From assembly GCA_036346205.1 (NCBI GenBank), contig JARFJB010000928.1, forward strand, positions 496,001-560,000: DNA of 64,000 nt, in the 5' to 3' direction. This DNA is from Vesta saturnalis. Taxonomy: Eukaryota > Arthropoda > Insecta > Coleoptera > Lampyridae. Position numbers and translations under genes: made by a program. Each line of letters starts with the position of its first letter. The stretch's first letter is position 1. Positions 36,745 through 49,199 of the stretch are shown in pieces. The notes under the pieces were generated by a model. The model saw nothing but the letters and a program-made list of their open reading frames with translations, was not told the DNA's origin and ran no database searches.

Positions 36745-37066
36745 CGTGGTAGGTTAGACACGTTGCAAACGCATTCAGCGTTTTTTAATTTTTGTGTAGT
36801 ATATGGTTGTATTTTGTTTGTTACAGATCTTTTCATCTAAAGTGTTTTTTACATCTAATATCAGAGTTCCTAAGCGCTTGTCCCAATATAAACAGAATTA
36901 CAGTGTGCAGCTCAATTTATAAGTACCAGACTTCAAAATATCGTTAGCTGAATCTTTCGCGTTAAGTAAACCTTAATTGGTATTAGTTTTGAAAGCTACT
37001 TTGTACTTCTTGCCCTTTTGTAATATGAGCTACTTTTCTGTTATTTTCCAAAATATAATTGGTTTG

Positions 37067-37138
<72 letters not shown>

Positions 37139-38660
37139 CCAGGTTGTTAATCATGGCCGATTATGTCAAATTGGCCATTAATCACATTCAGGATGACGAT
37201 AAACGTAATGTTCTTATTTTTTCAAATTTCTAACGTCATACATTTCTTGAATGATAATCATACTACATTCAGTGAATTTAATCATTGGTATAAACTAACT
37301 AAAAAATTCTTATCAGATCACCCAGAGATCATTGTCACAAGTGCAGACAAGGGGAGTAAAACGGTTATCACGTATAAAGAAGAATATAATGAAGTTTGCA
37401 ATCAATTATTACTTGATGATGCAACCCATTACAGACAAGTTCCCATCAGTTTAATAACAAATATTCAGAATGAATCCAATAAATTAGTTTCAAATCTAAA
37501 AGAAAAAGGAAAGATTACTAATGAACCAGCCAAATCCTTCATGTGCTATAATAGTGTAGCTCCTAAGATCTATGGGTTACCAAGAATACACAAACCTATA
37601 TTGTCAACGAGACCAATTATTTCTTGTATTGAGGCTCCTAACATGCAAATTACAAAGTTTGTTACCAAGATTTTCATTGAGGCTTAATAACGAATACTAT
37701 GTCACAGAGTTCATCAACAATCAACAATTCCAACTTTAAACTTATTACTGGATGTTGAGTTCCTTTTTACTAACACACCTATTAATTTAGTACTTGAAAC
37801 TATTCACAACCACTGGGCTAATTTAGAACAACACTGTTCGCTTAACATAGATAACTTTATTAAATTAACAGAATTCATTTTTGACTCTACGTTTCTCTCG
37901 TACAACGGTCAATTCTTTAAACAAATAGCAGGAACACCCATGGGTTCCAAGAGCCTCCATTTTTAAAAAATATGTTGACGATATCATACGTGCTGTTCCC
38001 GCATATAATGAAATCCTTGAAGTTTTCAACAATTATAACGATGAACTTGAATTTTCAATCGAAAAAGAAACTAACAACAGTGTACCTTTTCTTGACACTC
38101 TGTTAATCCGAGATAACTCTAATGTCATATTCCTAGACTGGTTCAGGAGACCGACGAGTTCAAGGAAGTACCTCAATTATTATTCAGATCATACATATAA
38201 AACGAAAGTCAATTTAGTTTTGGGTTTAAAAGACAGGACCACAAAAATATCCTATCCATCATTAAGATAAAAAAACGTAGATATACTATTTATACTACTC
38301 AACGACAATTCGTATCCTGAATCTATGTTAAGAAAACTGCTATACAAATGTAGTATACAAAATGTCTTGTAGTGACTGTACCCAATCATATATCCGCGCG
38401 ACTTCAAGGAATCTTAGATATACACTGACGTCACACCGAAGTGACACAAGAGTCAGAAAAGGTGCTAATGGTTTATTACAATACGTACATTCCACTGGAA
38501 ATAGCCCTAGTTTCGAGGAAGTGCAAGTCTTGATCTCCGAAATGGATTTGTTCAATACAAAGTGTATAGAAATTACCCATACACGTTGCACAGACTGTGT
38601 AATTTAGATAAACATAGAAATCATAGGATGAACGTTACACAAATTAACCCTTAGTGGCAG
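36745..38660 (+). mobile_element. PLE copy P5 with RT and GIY-YIG domains
   Basis: The 5' part resembles the terminal phrase of P3/P4 (AACGCATTCAGCG and TTTTTGTGTAG near 36769-36800). A (TA)n tract (37072-37136) precedes the coding region. The RT spans about 37240-38240 and the GIY-YIG about 38335-38600. The 3' part ends near 38660, where AT-rich UTR continues. It is followed, convergently, by PLE sequence on the minus strand from 38900. Confidence 0.85.
37231..38607 (+). pseudogene. Penelope-like RT/GIY-YIG polyprotein, broken
   Basis: The enzyme reverse-transcribes element RNA, and the fused nuclease opens the target. The best frame (37163-37687) shows VTSADKGSKTVITYKEEYNE, PKIYGLPRIHK and TRPIISCIEAP. 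Later pieces are LLLDVEFLFTNTPINL (Asp of the palm), GQFFKQIAGTPMGS and KYVDDIIRAVPAYNEIL (active site). GTPMGS runs into KSLHF, a stop and KYVDD, so roughly 30-35 residues usually found between these motifs are deleted (near 37945-37970). NSVPFLDTLLIRDNSNVIFL follows. The nuclease reads YKMSCSDCTQSYIRATSRNL, with Arg replacing the Gly of YIG. Stops occur at 37685, 37960 and about 38268. Confidence 0.85.
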
Positions 38661-38899
38661 AAGGGAATTTATTTTGTACGGATTTTTTCCCTTTAATCTC
38701 CAGTGTCTCACATAGAAGTGAGAGTCCTATGTAATAATGGACATTCATAACACTTTTACACTTAACACACCATAACATTCACCATATCTACCTATACATT
38801 GATTTTATACCCATTTTCTTTGTTTTTCTTATAACTATGACAATAATTGACGTATAATTCAAATTTAAATTGAAACATATTCCTTCAATGCTGTGTAAA

Positions 38900-39735
38900 A
38901 GTTTTTAACTGTATCCACGAGCGTAAGTTACTACCTTATCTTAATTTATATGTATAATTGACACATAACTCCTTGTAGATTGGTTGACAAAGGTAATAAA
39001 TTTACCGAAAGCTTCCCTTTGACCAAAGAATCTTTCCTTTAAATTAGCCCCACAACCTTGGCTGTAACCCACTAAATTTTTCTTCTTACGAGGTACCCTT
39101 GTAGTTGTTTTTTCCTCCAGTTTCATGTTTGATATATTGTACACTACTTTCACGTGCTCTAATGGTATTGTAGTTGTCTGTTTAGGTTTCTGTGATTGAC
39201 ATAACTTGCCAAGTTTTTGTTTTTGCTTGTTAGTTGTTAGGATACTATCCGTCTCTGCACTAAAATCTGTTATTTATTCCAGAGTATTCCATAAACTTGC
39301 ATGTATTGTGTGACTTAGTTCCAAATGCACATCTAATAGTTATTTGTTAATTTTATCTAACTGTCTCCTGGAAGGCCTCTCTCAGTAGTGCCATGCTCGC
39401 TCTTAGTAAAATATTGTTAGTTTAGTTACTTTCCCTGTTAAATTTGATTTCCATACATTTTGGTATAATTCTCTCGTCTCTGTAGCATGCAAGAAAAGTA
39501 AGATTACACAGTAATCGGCTTCGCCTTGTACGTTGTCTTCCAAATAATCTAGTTTGATGTTGAATTTCCTCCCCGTAGAGGTTATGTTGTATTTTAGATT
39601 TCCACCAGTATTATATGTGTTTCCATTACCATGAATTCCGGGTACTCCATCTCGTGTGTTGATAAGGTTCTTAGAACAACTTAAATTATTTCGACGACGT
39701 TTCGACAAAATCATATTTTTCATCCTCAGGTCACT
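38900..39735 (-). mobile_element. PLE fragment P7: terminal signature plus N-terminal coding region
   Basis: On the minus strand, CTGAGGATG (39729-39721), an A/T hairpin and GTCGAAACG (about 39706-39698) lead into an N-terminal PLE region. That region has LEDNVQGEADYC, then in the neighbouring frame LTFLACYRDERIIPKCMEIK and ASMALLREAFQETVR (about 39500-39380), which resembles the helical N-terminus before the RT in PLE proteins. From about 39370 to 38900 similarity fades and no RT is seen. Confidence 0.65.
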
Positions 39736-40149
39736 AATCCTCTAATCCTCGTCATTCGGATTGAACTGATGTACACCGTTGCGTTCTGCTTATTTCTAGG
39801 GATCATTTTCTACGCTTTCACTTTCTCCGCATTCATTATCTTCCTTTTTCTTTTTTGTTTTGAATGTTTTACTATTGCTACTTGTTGTTCCTTCACTCTG
39901 GTTAACGCCAATCTCCATGTACTCGGTAGCCTCCGGGCGTCATCTCTTGTATTCAGATTGCTAGTATGTTTTCCTTGTCCGTTGTTCACTTTACGAATGG
40001 TAATAACATTTTGGTTGTTTGTGCTCCGTCCTCTGCTTTGTCTTTCTTCTTCGCTGGTTTAAATGTGCTTGTTTTTATATCTATTTTGTAGTAATGCTGT
40101 TTTTATTATGTCCGTTTCCTCCTTCTGGTTTTACTGGCTTGTTAAGGTT

Positions 40150-40600
40150 GGACCTTAAGACCAAGGTTTGTACTAGAGCCTGCATCTCGTTCAGGTGTTT
40201 TGAAAAGTTAATTAGTTTTTGTCGACCATGTGTCCAAATTATAAATGTGTCATCCACATATTTTAACCACAATTTGGGTTTGTAGTTAGCTGCGCGAGTT
40301 TCCAAGTCTACCATAAGAAGGTTCGCTAAGACCGGCGATAATGGTGAACCCCCTAAATCTGCTGCTACTTCTGGTCTTTATATATAAAAAAATTGTTCTT
40401 GTTACGGTGTTCTGTAAGGTCCATTATGTCTTCTGGTAGCTGATATTTTGTTTTTATTAAAATAGTCTCCTTCATTTGTACATTTTGTGCATAGTGGCAC
40501 TACATCAAAACGCACTGGTAAGCAGTCTTCTTAGATTTTTCCTTTTGTTATTAAGTCCACAAAGTGGTTTGAGTTTTTCACTTATGACCCTGATTTTCGT
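40150..40600 (-). pseudogene. PLE fragment P6: reverse transcriptase core
   Basis: In reverse, HFVDLITKGKI, CLPVRFDVVPLCTK (palm Asp), then in another frame KETILIKTKYQLPEDIMDLT and NNFFIYKDQK. GGSPLSPVLANLLMVDLETR and LWLKYVDDTFIIWTHG (active site) follow, then FSKHLNEM (to about 40190). Motifs are those of Penelope RTs. The sequence between here and the terminal signature at 39729 is too decayed to read. Because P7 follows in the same direction, P6 and P7 are arranged head to tail. Confidence 0.8.
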
Positions 40601-41994
40601 CGTACGGTTGCAGCTGCTTGGCTAGCTCGCTGTGCAAAATGGAATAGTTGTTGAGGGTATTCGTGGATGTTTTCTTTTTATTATATTTATATACAAAGTA
40701 TACATGTAATTTAATTGAAATAGACAAAAAAAATATATTCATAAGAATTTAATTTAATTTTTATTTCTTTATTTAAAATGTTCCATATAGCAATTTCGAA
40801 AGATATCGCTGTAATTACATTATATTAATTTGATCAATCGAACAAAGTGGCTTGTACCACTCTTAAAATTCAACCTGTTGCGTTTTTGTCAATTTCGCAG
40901 GTTTAGGCACCAAAAAGCTGGTGTATGTAATATGCTTGAATACTGTTGAATGGCATACAAAAAAAAATTATATCCAAGATGGAGCTAAATAAAAGCACCT
41001 GTTCAAAGTCATACTAAAAGTCAAAAACGCATACTACGAGTTAGAAAATGTTGTAAACTGGTGATTTTTGATAGTAAGAACTCAAAGAAGCATAAATATC
41101 TACATATAATTAACAAGTCAGTGTCACAACCGTCATACAGACAAAAACAGTAAAACAACACATTTTACGACATCTGTAGCATTTCATATGAATACGTTGA
41201 AAGTATGCAATCAACGATGCGTCCAAAATATCAACTAGAAAATTGAAAAAACACTCAATGTCAACATTCACATTGAAGATTTAACTTTTGTTTGTTATTT
41301 GTGTGCGAAATAGTCTTAAGAAAGAATTAGACTTTCTTCTGTAAAAAATGGATCAAGTAATGTGTTGCGTTCTTGTAAACTTTGAGGGAATAGATGGGAA
41401 GCGTGAATATTATCCGTATGGAGAACAGAAAGGCGGACAAAAAAATCAGTTTTCTCACTGCTTAATTGCTTGTGATTTGTACGATTTATATAAATTTACT
41501 TAAAACTTTACATACTGAAGCAAGAAATTAAACACTGATTGCTGGTCATTGGTAAGTGAATTTCTGTAAAATCTGAATTAGAGCTCCCTGGCTCGAGAGG
41601 GTGTGCAAATTTCTGGTAGAGCCTGTCGCGCCAACTCTTTAGGGCCTACTGGTTGTAACAAAAAGGACTACTACCCTTGCCGACTAAGAGTCGTCGGTAG
41701 TACAATTCTTGGTAATTATCATGTTTGTGTAGTAGGAGTGAAAATTCCTCATGAGATGTTTTATTATTTTACTACTCGTACAGCTTTAACTGATGTGTCT
41801 AAGTTTTTAGTTCCGAAAGCTTTTACCACCTTCAAATAAAATTTCTAATAATTTTACATCGGTAATATAATGTGTACAATATTCGATTGTGGCATTTTTT
41901 TCGTTAGCCTTTATCGATATAGACTGATCTTCAATGCCATATTCAAAGCGGATTTTACAATATTTAATTTATTAGAGTTCTAGTTAAACTGTAC
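40601..41994. other. No gene recognised
   Basis: Contains a 78-codon plus-strand frame (41603-41839, with CRANSLGPTGCNKKDYYPC) and a 51-codon frame from 41349. Neither shows a known domain. The rest is AT-rich. Confidence 0.4.
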
Positions 41995-42060
41995 TAAAGC
42001 TTAACATTTACTGAGTTTGATAACTGTAATAGTTATCGAAACGTGTAACTTTATAAAAAA
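41995..42060 (+). repeat. PLE-type terminal signature, isolated (P8)
   Basis: CTGAG (42011), a perfect 7-bp stem GATAACT..AGTTATC with a 5-base loop (42019-42037), then GAAACGTGTAAC. It is nearly the same signature as in P1 and P9, but no PLE coding sequence is attached. An I-type LINE begins about 110 bases downstream. Confidence 0.55.
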
Positions 42061-42173
42061 TGCAAATTAGCAGAGTCAGTGGTCGTGTATTCATATACTG
42101 AAAATCAGCCAATGCAATGCAAATCCATGTATCAGTTAAAGCAACTATATGTAATATCTACCTAGGTTTTAAC

Positions 42174-43965
42174 TGAAATCGAACCCCTAAAAAATCAACT
42201 TCAGACGCAATTCATATTACTGGGTGATTTCAATGCACACTGAATCGAATGAGAGTCATAGACGACCGATAGACGAGGCTCCATAATTGAAGATTTTATA
42301 GAAAATTATGTAGTGACTTTATTGAACACTAGATCCCCTGCCTATTGGAATGGAAAATCGAGAAATTTTACGACTAATGATTTGACATTCTGCACACCTC
42401 ACCTAACGCCTGGCCTCAACTGGAGTACTGCTGATGACTTCCACAATAGTGATCACTGCCCAATTTACATTCACTTACCCAAAAAACGCGCTAATAAGGA
42501 ATACCGAAAAAACGGCTGTTAAAAAAGAAACTGGTCACAATACTCTGAAATAGTTTACTGGAAAATGATAATTCAAATGGAAATGGAAACTACAAATACT
42601 GTGGAAATATTTACAAATAATATCTTAGAGACTGCTGAAACCTGTATTCATAGCAAACGTACATATCTACCATTAACGCAAATACCACATCCAAGGAAGT
42701 CAACTAAATTTAGGTTAAAAAATAATTAACAACCCTGTTAGTAATTCTGAGTAACGCACTGAACACTTCAGGAGAATAAAACAGCAAGCTGAAAGAACTA
42801 TTGACTTTAATGCTCACCAAGACGTTCAGTATAACATTGCTCCTTGCTCTCTGAATTAGAACGGGTTTTGCTAAAATCCAAAGATAGTACACCAGGACGA
42901 GGTAACTCCACTATCCCACGTTAAAACATCTTCCCTATGCTGGAAAGGGAAAGCTAATAGACATGTACAACGACATCCACACACGTACTCACCCAGATTT
43001 CCGGTGCGAGGCAGTAATCCTTCCTGAAAACCATAGGCCGATTTCGCTTACGTCTTGTACGAGCAAAGTCATGGAACGAACGATCAACGACAGGCGAATG
43101 TGTATACTAGAAACGAGAAAGTTACCTAGTTTTCGTTAAACCGGTTTTCGCCATTCCAATCGACACTGGACTTATTAGTAAAACTAAAAAAACGTATTCT
43201 AAGCTCATTCCTACGTAGAGAACACACGGTAGTAATATACTTTGATTTGGAAAAGGCGTATGATCTGACATGGAGGCATAATATAATAAAGAAGCTATAT
43301 GAGTAGAGATTAAGGGGCAACTTACCTATTTTTATTGCAAATTTGCTATACAACCGCACTTTTAGAACTAGGAGCGGTTCTATCATTTATCTGAAATATA
43401 TTCTTTATAAAATGAATTCCCTCCAGAATCTGTATTGAGCTGTGGATGAGCTAATTAGACTCCATATTTGCAGGTTGGTACGTAGACGGTTTGATCATGC
43501 TTTACAGTAGAAAGGGTATTGAAAGCAAACACTGCAGAATGCAATAATCCGTTTAGTGGAAGTTGCTGAAGGCATCGGTTTCAGATCTTCAAACTCAAAA
43601 ACCAACGCCATCAAACAGAATTCAAACCGACAAATCAATATCTTAACTATCATGTGTGACAAAAAATTATTTTTTGGGCAACACTTCAAACCTCTAACAC
43701 CAAAATGGAAAGGAAAACCGAATTTCTTTAAATTCATGGCGCTTCTCGTACTCGTCCCCTAGAGGATATACACAGTGACTGTGTTATACCCTCAATAAAA
43801 TTCCGTAGAATACAATTACTTCTCAATTCTGTAACAAAAATCTCTGTTTTGCCCAACCATATCAATTATACTATACTACGTAACACAAAAGCTCAGGATA
43901 TGTGTAAGGGAAAACAACTGCGACGAAAACTGAAAACAGCTCAGTGTGGCCTATCTGTAAACGGG
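42174..43965 (+). pseudogene. I-type LINE remnant: endonuclease and RT
   Basis: The endonuclease end has QTQFILLGDFNAH (about 42208), RGSIIEDFIENYVVTLLNTR and FHNSDHCPIYIHLPKK. The RT has LPENHRPISLTSCTSKVMER (about 43020-43080), VVIYFDLEKAYDLTW (palm Asp, about 43230), LRGNLPIFIANLLYNRTFRT and GWYVDGLIMLYSRKG (the box reads YVDG, so the second Asp is lost). AIIRLVEVAEGIGFRSSNSK follows. Thumb sequence is deleted near 43740, after which RTRPLEDIHSDC and RRIQLLLNSVTKISVLPNHI correspond to the connector after the RT. I assign it to the I group by the connector and by the related C-terminus at 45.1-45.5 kb. Clade confidence is moderate. Confidence 0.72.
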
Positions 43966-44179
43966 TTAGTATTACACTTCCTCTCCTAGTCATTTGAGAT
44001 AGTTTTCTACGTTAGTTTGCTATTGGTTTATGTTGTTTTAGTGTGTCATTTTCTATTGTCCAGTTGCTTTGCCACTTATTTTCTATTTTGTTTTGATCCC
44101 TTTTATGTTGTTTAGTTCGTTTCTTTGTATCTTTAGTTACTTGCATGAAACCTCGATATTCTCCTGTATTATGGGATTT

Positions 44180-44965
44180 TACAAACAGCGTTTACTTATT
44201 TTGGTGATTATATTGTGGTTGATTATTGCAGCGTATTTTAACAATAACCACATTCTCGGGTAACGTAGTGGTAGACTTACTGCTTCTACATGTACACTGA
44301 TGGTAGGTCTGGCTAGGGGAACAGCGTATCCTAATGCTAAATGCTGTATGGCATTTAGTTGCTGAGACGTCATTTACATGCTGACATGTATGAGATACAG
44401 CCGTAATCAAGTCTTGACAGTATAAGGATTTTGTATATACGTAGCGGTATTTCTCTATCTGCCTCCCACTTGCAGTTTGCTAAATATCTCATGATGTTTA
44501 ATACTTTCCTGGATTTAATCTCCAGTTCTTCAATGTGATTTATCCGTGATAAGGAAGTATTCAACGGTAATCCCAGAAATTAAATTTTTTTTACACATTC
44601 GAGTCCTAATTTTGCAAAAATGCATACAAACGGTAGTTGTGGTTGATATTAGGAACCCGCTGTTTTCAGCTAATTTTACTATTGAATTTATTGCGTTTTG
44701 AAGTATAACATTCGATGTTTGTCCTTTTTTTGCATTAGTGGTATATTGCAATATCATCTATGTGCTATATGCTGCGTCCAATAGATGGGTGTAGGTTTTG
44801 GGTAATGCTGTTTACTGCGATGTTAAAAAAGCCTTGAGGTATGCCGTTTTCGAAAGTTTGTTTGTATGATAGTGTATTTCCTATTTTGAAAGTGTCTGTT
44901 ACCTGTGAAGTTTTTTATGAAGAACGCCATGTTTCAAATAAAAACATCAATTATATGCTCGGAGT
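44180..44965 (-). pseudogene. I-type LINE remnant, RT fragment (opposite strand)
   Basis: Right to left: FKIGNTLSYKQTFENGIPQG (about 44920-44850, one shift inside), NIAVNSITQNLHPSIGRSI, a stop, HIDDIAIYH (active-site box, degenerate). Then VILQNAINSIVKLAENSGFL, HIEELEIKSRKVLNIMRYLA, YKILILSRLDYGCISYMSA and QQLNAIQHLALGYAVPLARP with SVHVEAVSLPLRY (to about 44190). The order is that of an I/Jockey-type RT thumb and connector. It lies between two plus-strand I-type pieces and differs enough from them to be a separate copy. Confidence 0.72.
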
Positions 44966-45064
44966 CACTTTGCGAAATTAAAGCCATCAAAAACTATGAA
45001 ATGACAAAAAACGCTCTGCTTAACATAACCAAATCACTGTTGTATAACGTAACGTAATGTAAAC

Positions 45065-45452
45065 TATTATTATAATTATATACCAGTGGATCAAGTGTAC
45101 TATAAGGAATATATTCAAAACGCAATGGGCGACAGAATGGAAATCATCTGAAATAAAATTAAGACGCATACAAGAAAGCATCACACCATGGAAAACAAAA
45201 AAGATGCTGATAAGAAAGAAGAAGTGGTCATAATAGGAATGAGGATTGCATCTATTGGGGAAATGTAGATGCTCAAACTGTGGGATACCACTAGCTATTG
45301 TCCCAATAATCTTAGGAGTTCCCATGTATGTAGAGGCAACAAAAGAACTGGATATAGGTCGTGACCCGGTAGAAGTACTTAAAGATGTCCCGAACTCTAT
45401 TGGAAAACCATTAGCGTTCCTGAAAAATATTAATTTATTTCAAGAAATATAG
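45065..45452 (+). pseudogene. I-type LINE C-terminal fragment (after RNase H)
   Basis: Readable in two frames: ATEWKSSEIKLRRIQESITP with PWKTKKM (about 45133-45200), then RCSNCGIPLAIVPIILGVPM and IGRDPVEVLKDVPNSIGKPL, ending AFLKNINLFQEI and a stop at 45450. This is the Cys-containing tail typical of I-type polyproteins that end in an RNase H region. It may be the end of the same copy as 42174-43965, now separated by the minus-strand insertion, or a third copy. Confidence 0.68.
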
Positions 45453-46744
45453 TGGCATACTTAAGTGCAATAGCTAATGGCCTTAGCAGCCGATGCTATA
45501 TTAAAAAAAAGTACCCGGTTATAACAAAAAATATATAAAAAATTCGTATTTTAATTATGAATGTAAGCGGGAAAGCTTGCGCTTACATATAAAATGTAAT
45601 TCGTTATAATCAACAATGAATAAGCATTAGACATTATTCTTCATTATTTTATAGTATACAACAAATAATAACGAAACATACTTTTAAGAAATTAGCTAAC
45701 TACTATGTATGAAATAAGAATCGTTACCTTTCGTGTCACGTTGAAGTTTATCAATTAAGAAGTTACAGGTTAATGATATCCGATTTGAATAGCTGTATGA
45801 ATTAATGTATGTATAATCCAATTCCAATTGTTAAATTGTTAAAGTTATTACAAAAAGGCTAATAGGTAACAAATATGATTAAAAAGCCATTGAAACTTTC
45901 AAATAAAATAAAGAAATAAATAATTTCCTTTAACTTACTGTAACTTTTTTAAACAATAATTAACAAGAGGTGATTGAAATTTATAGTCCTTTAAGGAACA
46001 TCCCATGAAATTGTTTATATAGCTACGATCTTCATACATTTGTATTAAAGCAACAATGGCGTATTCGCCGTTATATACAAACTTAACTAATTAAATTATT
46101 TTTTGTTTTGGATAGCAAATTACTTACGATGTATTATAGTCAATTATTCACGTTTAAGTTAATTGTGTTCACCACTCTTACGCAGTTACGAAGCCTCAGA
46201 AAATTAATTAAATGTTCACTTTTTCTATTAGGTATTAGTTTAGATATTAATATTTCTGCTACCGAGCTAAAAGTTGAATGGTACTTAATACAACCAACTT
46301 TATTGTTTTTTTTTAATTTATTAATTAAATTTAAATCGTCGGTTCTATAGAAAAAAGGTTACAAACTACATGTTCCTTATAAATATTATAAGTATGGAAC
46401 AGAAACCGTAGAATTTCCCACAAAATACTTTTCAAAGATACGTGCGCAGTTGAAGAACTATAAAAATGGAGTTCGACGAATTAAGTGATTATTAAATATT
46501 ATTTAACCAGTAAAAGAATATTTTCAATTATTCTACAGTCCCAGCTATGTACTGTGATACTAAACCGCAAGTATTATTATGATCTTTAATTTAAAAGTGT
46601 TTTTTATAACTCCCTACAATGGGTTAGAAGATAAACGTAACTCTCCAACAAGCTGTTATTGTATGGAGCCACGTGAATATAAACAAAATCTATGAAAATT
46701 GAATTTACAATTAGTATGGCTTAGAATTTATTAAATGAATTTTT
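45453..46744. other. AT-rich stretch, nothing recognised
   Basis: Short frames only. An 80-codon plus-strand frame (46108-46350) is hydrophobic and low in complexity, without known similarity. Confidence 0.45.
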
Positions 46745-46990
46745 ATGTCCATTGCTATTTTTAGTTTTCCTCAACGACCTTACTGATATCCTTCCGAGCC
46801 ACAAACTTACTTGGGGACGACCTAAAAATATTTCTATTACTTCGCTCTACGATTATCATAAGCTTCAGAATCAGCTGCATGTCTTAGAAGTTTGATGTAA
46901 TACAAATTGTTTAGCTTTAGATACATCTAAATGTAAAACATTGTCATACACGAATAACAACCAATAAAATTTAACTACACCATTAATTCT
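46745..46990 (+). pseudogene. LINE RT fragment (Jockey/CR1-like), heavily decayed
   Basis: PLLFLVFLNDLTDILPSHKL (about 46752-46811), then in a shifted frame GDDLKIF (active-site box with a changed first residue). HKLQNQLHVLEV, a stop and CNTNCLALDTSKCKTLSYTN follow. The spacing from the box to the NCLALDTSKC motif fits an RT palm. The element's ends are not visible. Confidence 0.6.
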
Positions 46991-47599
46991 ACTTCGCTAA
47001 CCAGGTGTACCAAAATAAAGGATGATTTTACGTTCATTAATTTCTGTGCCTAGTCTAATCATACGTAATTGCAAACCATTCCAGAATACAACTGCAATTA
47101 AGACTTTATTTTACTCTTTAGTGAGAACCAAATAATCCCTGCCTCTTATTTATTTTTCATTCACACTCTTTCTCCATGCTTTCCTATATCCGCATACCTC
47201 CCTAGCTTCCGCAAGGTTCATACATTATCTCTGACATTCCCTTTTATTTTTACAATTCCTTATCTTTTTTTCCTTTATCATACATTCTACTGCATTCAAC
47301 CAAGTTTTACGCTGCCTACCAGTCCCGGCCTTTCCTCTAAGCTCACCCGTATGTAATGTACTACTTTTATTGCTATCCATCATCGTCTTTTCCTGGCACG
47401 CTCCGTCATTATGCATTCATTCTTTATCTTGACCCTTCTCGTTTTACCGCATGCGCTTCTCAGGAATCTCATAACCACAGTATTTATTTTTCTCTCGTGC
47501 TTTTTTGTCATACACATGTCTCACTTCCAATCACTTTCCTTCCAGCATTGACCCTTCGTCCAATCTCGCCCTCCATTGTACCATCTGCAGTAAACATTC

Positions 47600-48710
47600 T
47601 ACCCAGATATACCAGCTAATCCACTTGCTCCACAATTTCATCTTGCAGGCTAAATACTCTGCTCTCCCTTCCACCTTCCCGATTGAACACTACAATCTTA
47701 ATTTTGTTCACGTATACCTTTAGGTCTATGATCTCACAGACTGTATCAAACTTCCTCACAGCGGTTTCTACCTAATCCGTACTGTCACTTAATAAGACTG
47801 TGTCATCTGCATACACCAGGAATCGTACATTTACGTCACTAACCATTACACCTTTGTATCGGTACATGCTGTCTAACACATTTATCCATGTATACATTGA
47901 ACAACCACGGTGACATCACACAGCCTTGTCGCACTCCTTGCTCAATATTAAAGTATTCACTCACACCTCTTACCCGGCTACCCTTGTATACTGCCCATAT
48001 TCCGTTTATTAAACCTTTATTTACGCCATATCCATTTAATATTTCCCACAGCTTCTCCCTATTCACTCTGTCGTATGCTTTCTCCAGATCTACAAACGCA
48101 CAGCACAGCTTCCTTTTTACCCTTAAACACTTTTCGATCACCTGCTGGAGAGCAATCATCTGATCGACACATCCTCTCCATGGCATGAAGCCAACCTGCA
48201 CATCCCAAATCTTAGTTTCTGTGGTTTTTCGTACTCTTATCAATCAGAATTCTTCCAAATGCTTCACCAGGCACGCTGAGTAAACTTATTCCTCCGTAGT
48301 TCTTGCAATCACTCTTGTTCTCCTTACCCTTATACAGTGGTACAATGATCGCGCTCTTTCAATCCCTCCGCACTTTTCCACACATAAGGCATACATTGAA
48401 TAATTCACACAATTCTCGTATAAGCTTTGCACCCCCTTATTTTACATTTCACCAGTGATTTCTTCTACGCCTGCTCCCTTGCCGTCTTTCAACCTTCCTA
48501 CCGTTTTCTCTACCTCATTTATTCCAAGATCCTCAGTTTCATTCATAATTCCTTCTACATTCTCCTTATTTAACCCTGCAGTCTTATTTTCCACATTACT
48601 GTACAGCTTTCCGAAATATTCTTGCCAGCATTTCCTCACTTCACAATCGTCCCATACTATTTCGTTGCTCATATTCATCATTCCAGCAGCTTTCTGTTTT
48701 GAACCACGTT
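47600..48710 (-). pseudogene. LINE copy C reverse transcriptase
   Basis: MNMSNEIVWDDCEVRKCWQE starts the RT N-terminal region at 48678. A later open stretch (48243-47839) has GFMPWRGCVDQMIALQQ, AFVDLEKAYDRVNREKLWEI (Asp) and GVRQGCVMSPWLFNVYMDK. In the next frame the box reads VYADDTVL (about 47812), so the active-site residues survive, unlike in copy A. Frame changes and stops before and after the box prevent a functional product. Confidence 0.8.
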
Positions 48711-49199
48711 TTGTATTTTTGTATCCAGAAAAGTTTTTTTGTTTCCCTCAAAATCATTCTGCATTTTCTCTCCTTCCACAGCCATCACTTCCTCTTTACT
48801 TATCCTCACTGACTCCTCGCTTCTTTGTTTCTTAATCTGTACACCGCATAAAATCGCTTTTTCTCAATCTTACTTTTTGCAGCAATCATTGCTATGTACG
48901 CATTTTTTTTCTTATATACTGCCATTTTTAACGACTCATTCCACCAAACACATTTTTTCTGTCAACCGACAGCCCTTCCACATATCCGCAAGGCACAATT
49001 GACAACGCGTTTTTCAAGCTTATCCATACGCTTTCAACGTCAGTGTCTTTTATTTGTTCGTTCCACACTGTTTCATTCACATTCCATTCTTTACTCACAG
49101 CATTTGCGTATTTCGTTCTCGCACCATTATCCACTAATTTGTCTGCCCTAATTCTGGACGTTCGCATTACGTGTGTTTTCCTTCTCCAGACGCACTATT

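Noticed and set aside
41349..41839. Two short plus-strand frames as host exons
   Set aside because: No domain, no GC-ending codon bias and no convincing splice sites. Left as unassigned.
45246..45452. A 68-codon frame with Cys residues, first taken for a small host protein
   Set aside because: The sequence before it in another frame (ATEWKSSEIKLRRIQESITP) and the ending AFLKNINLFQEI identify it as the tail of an I-type LINE.
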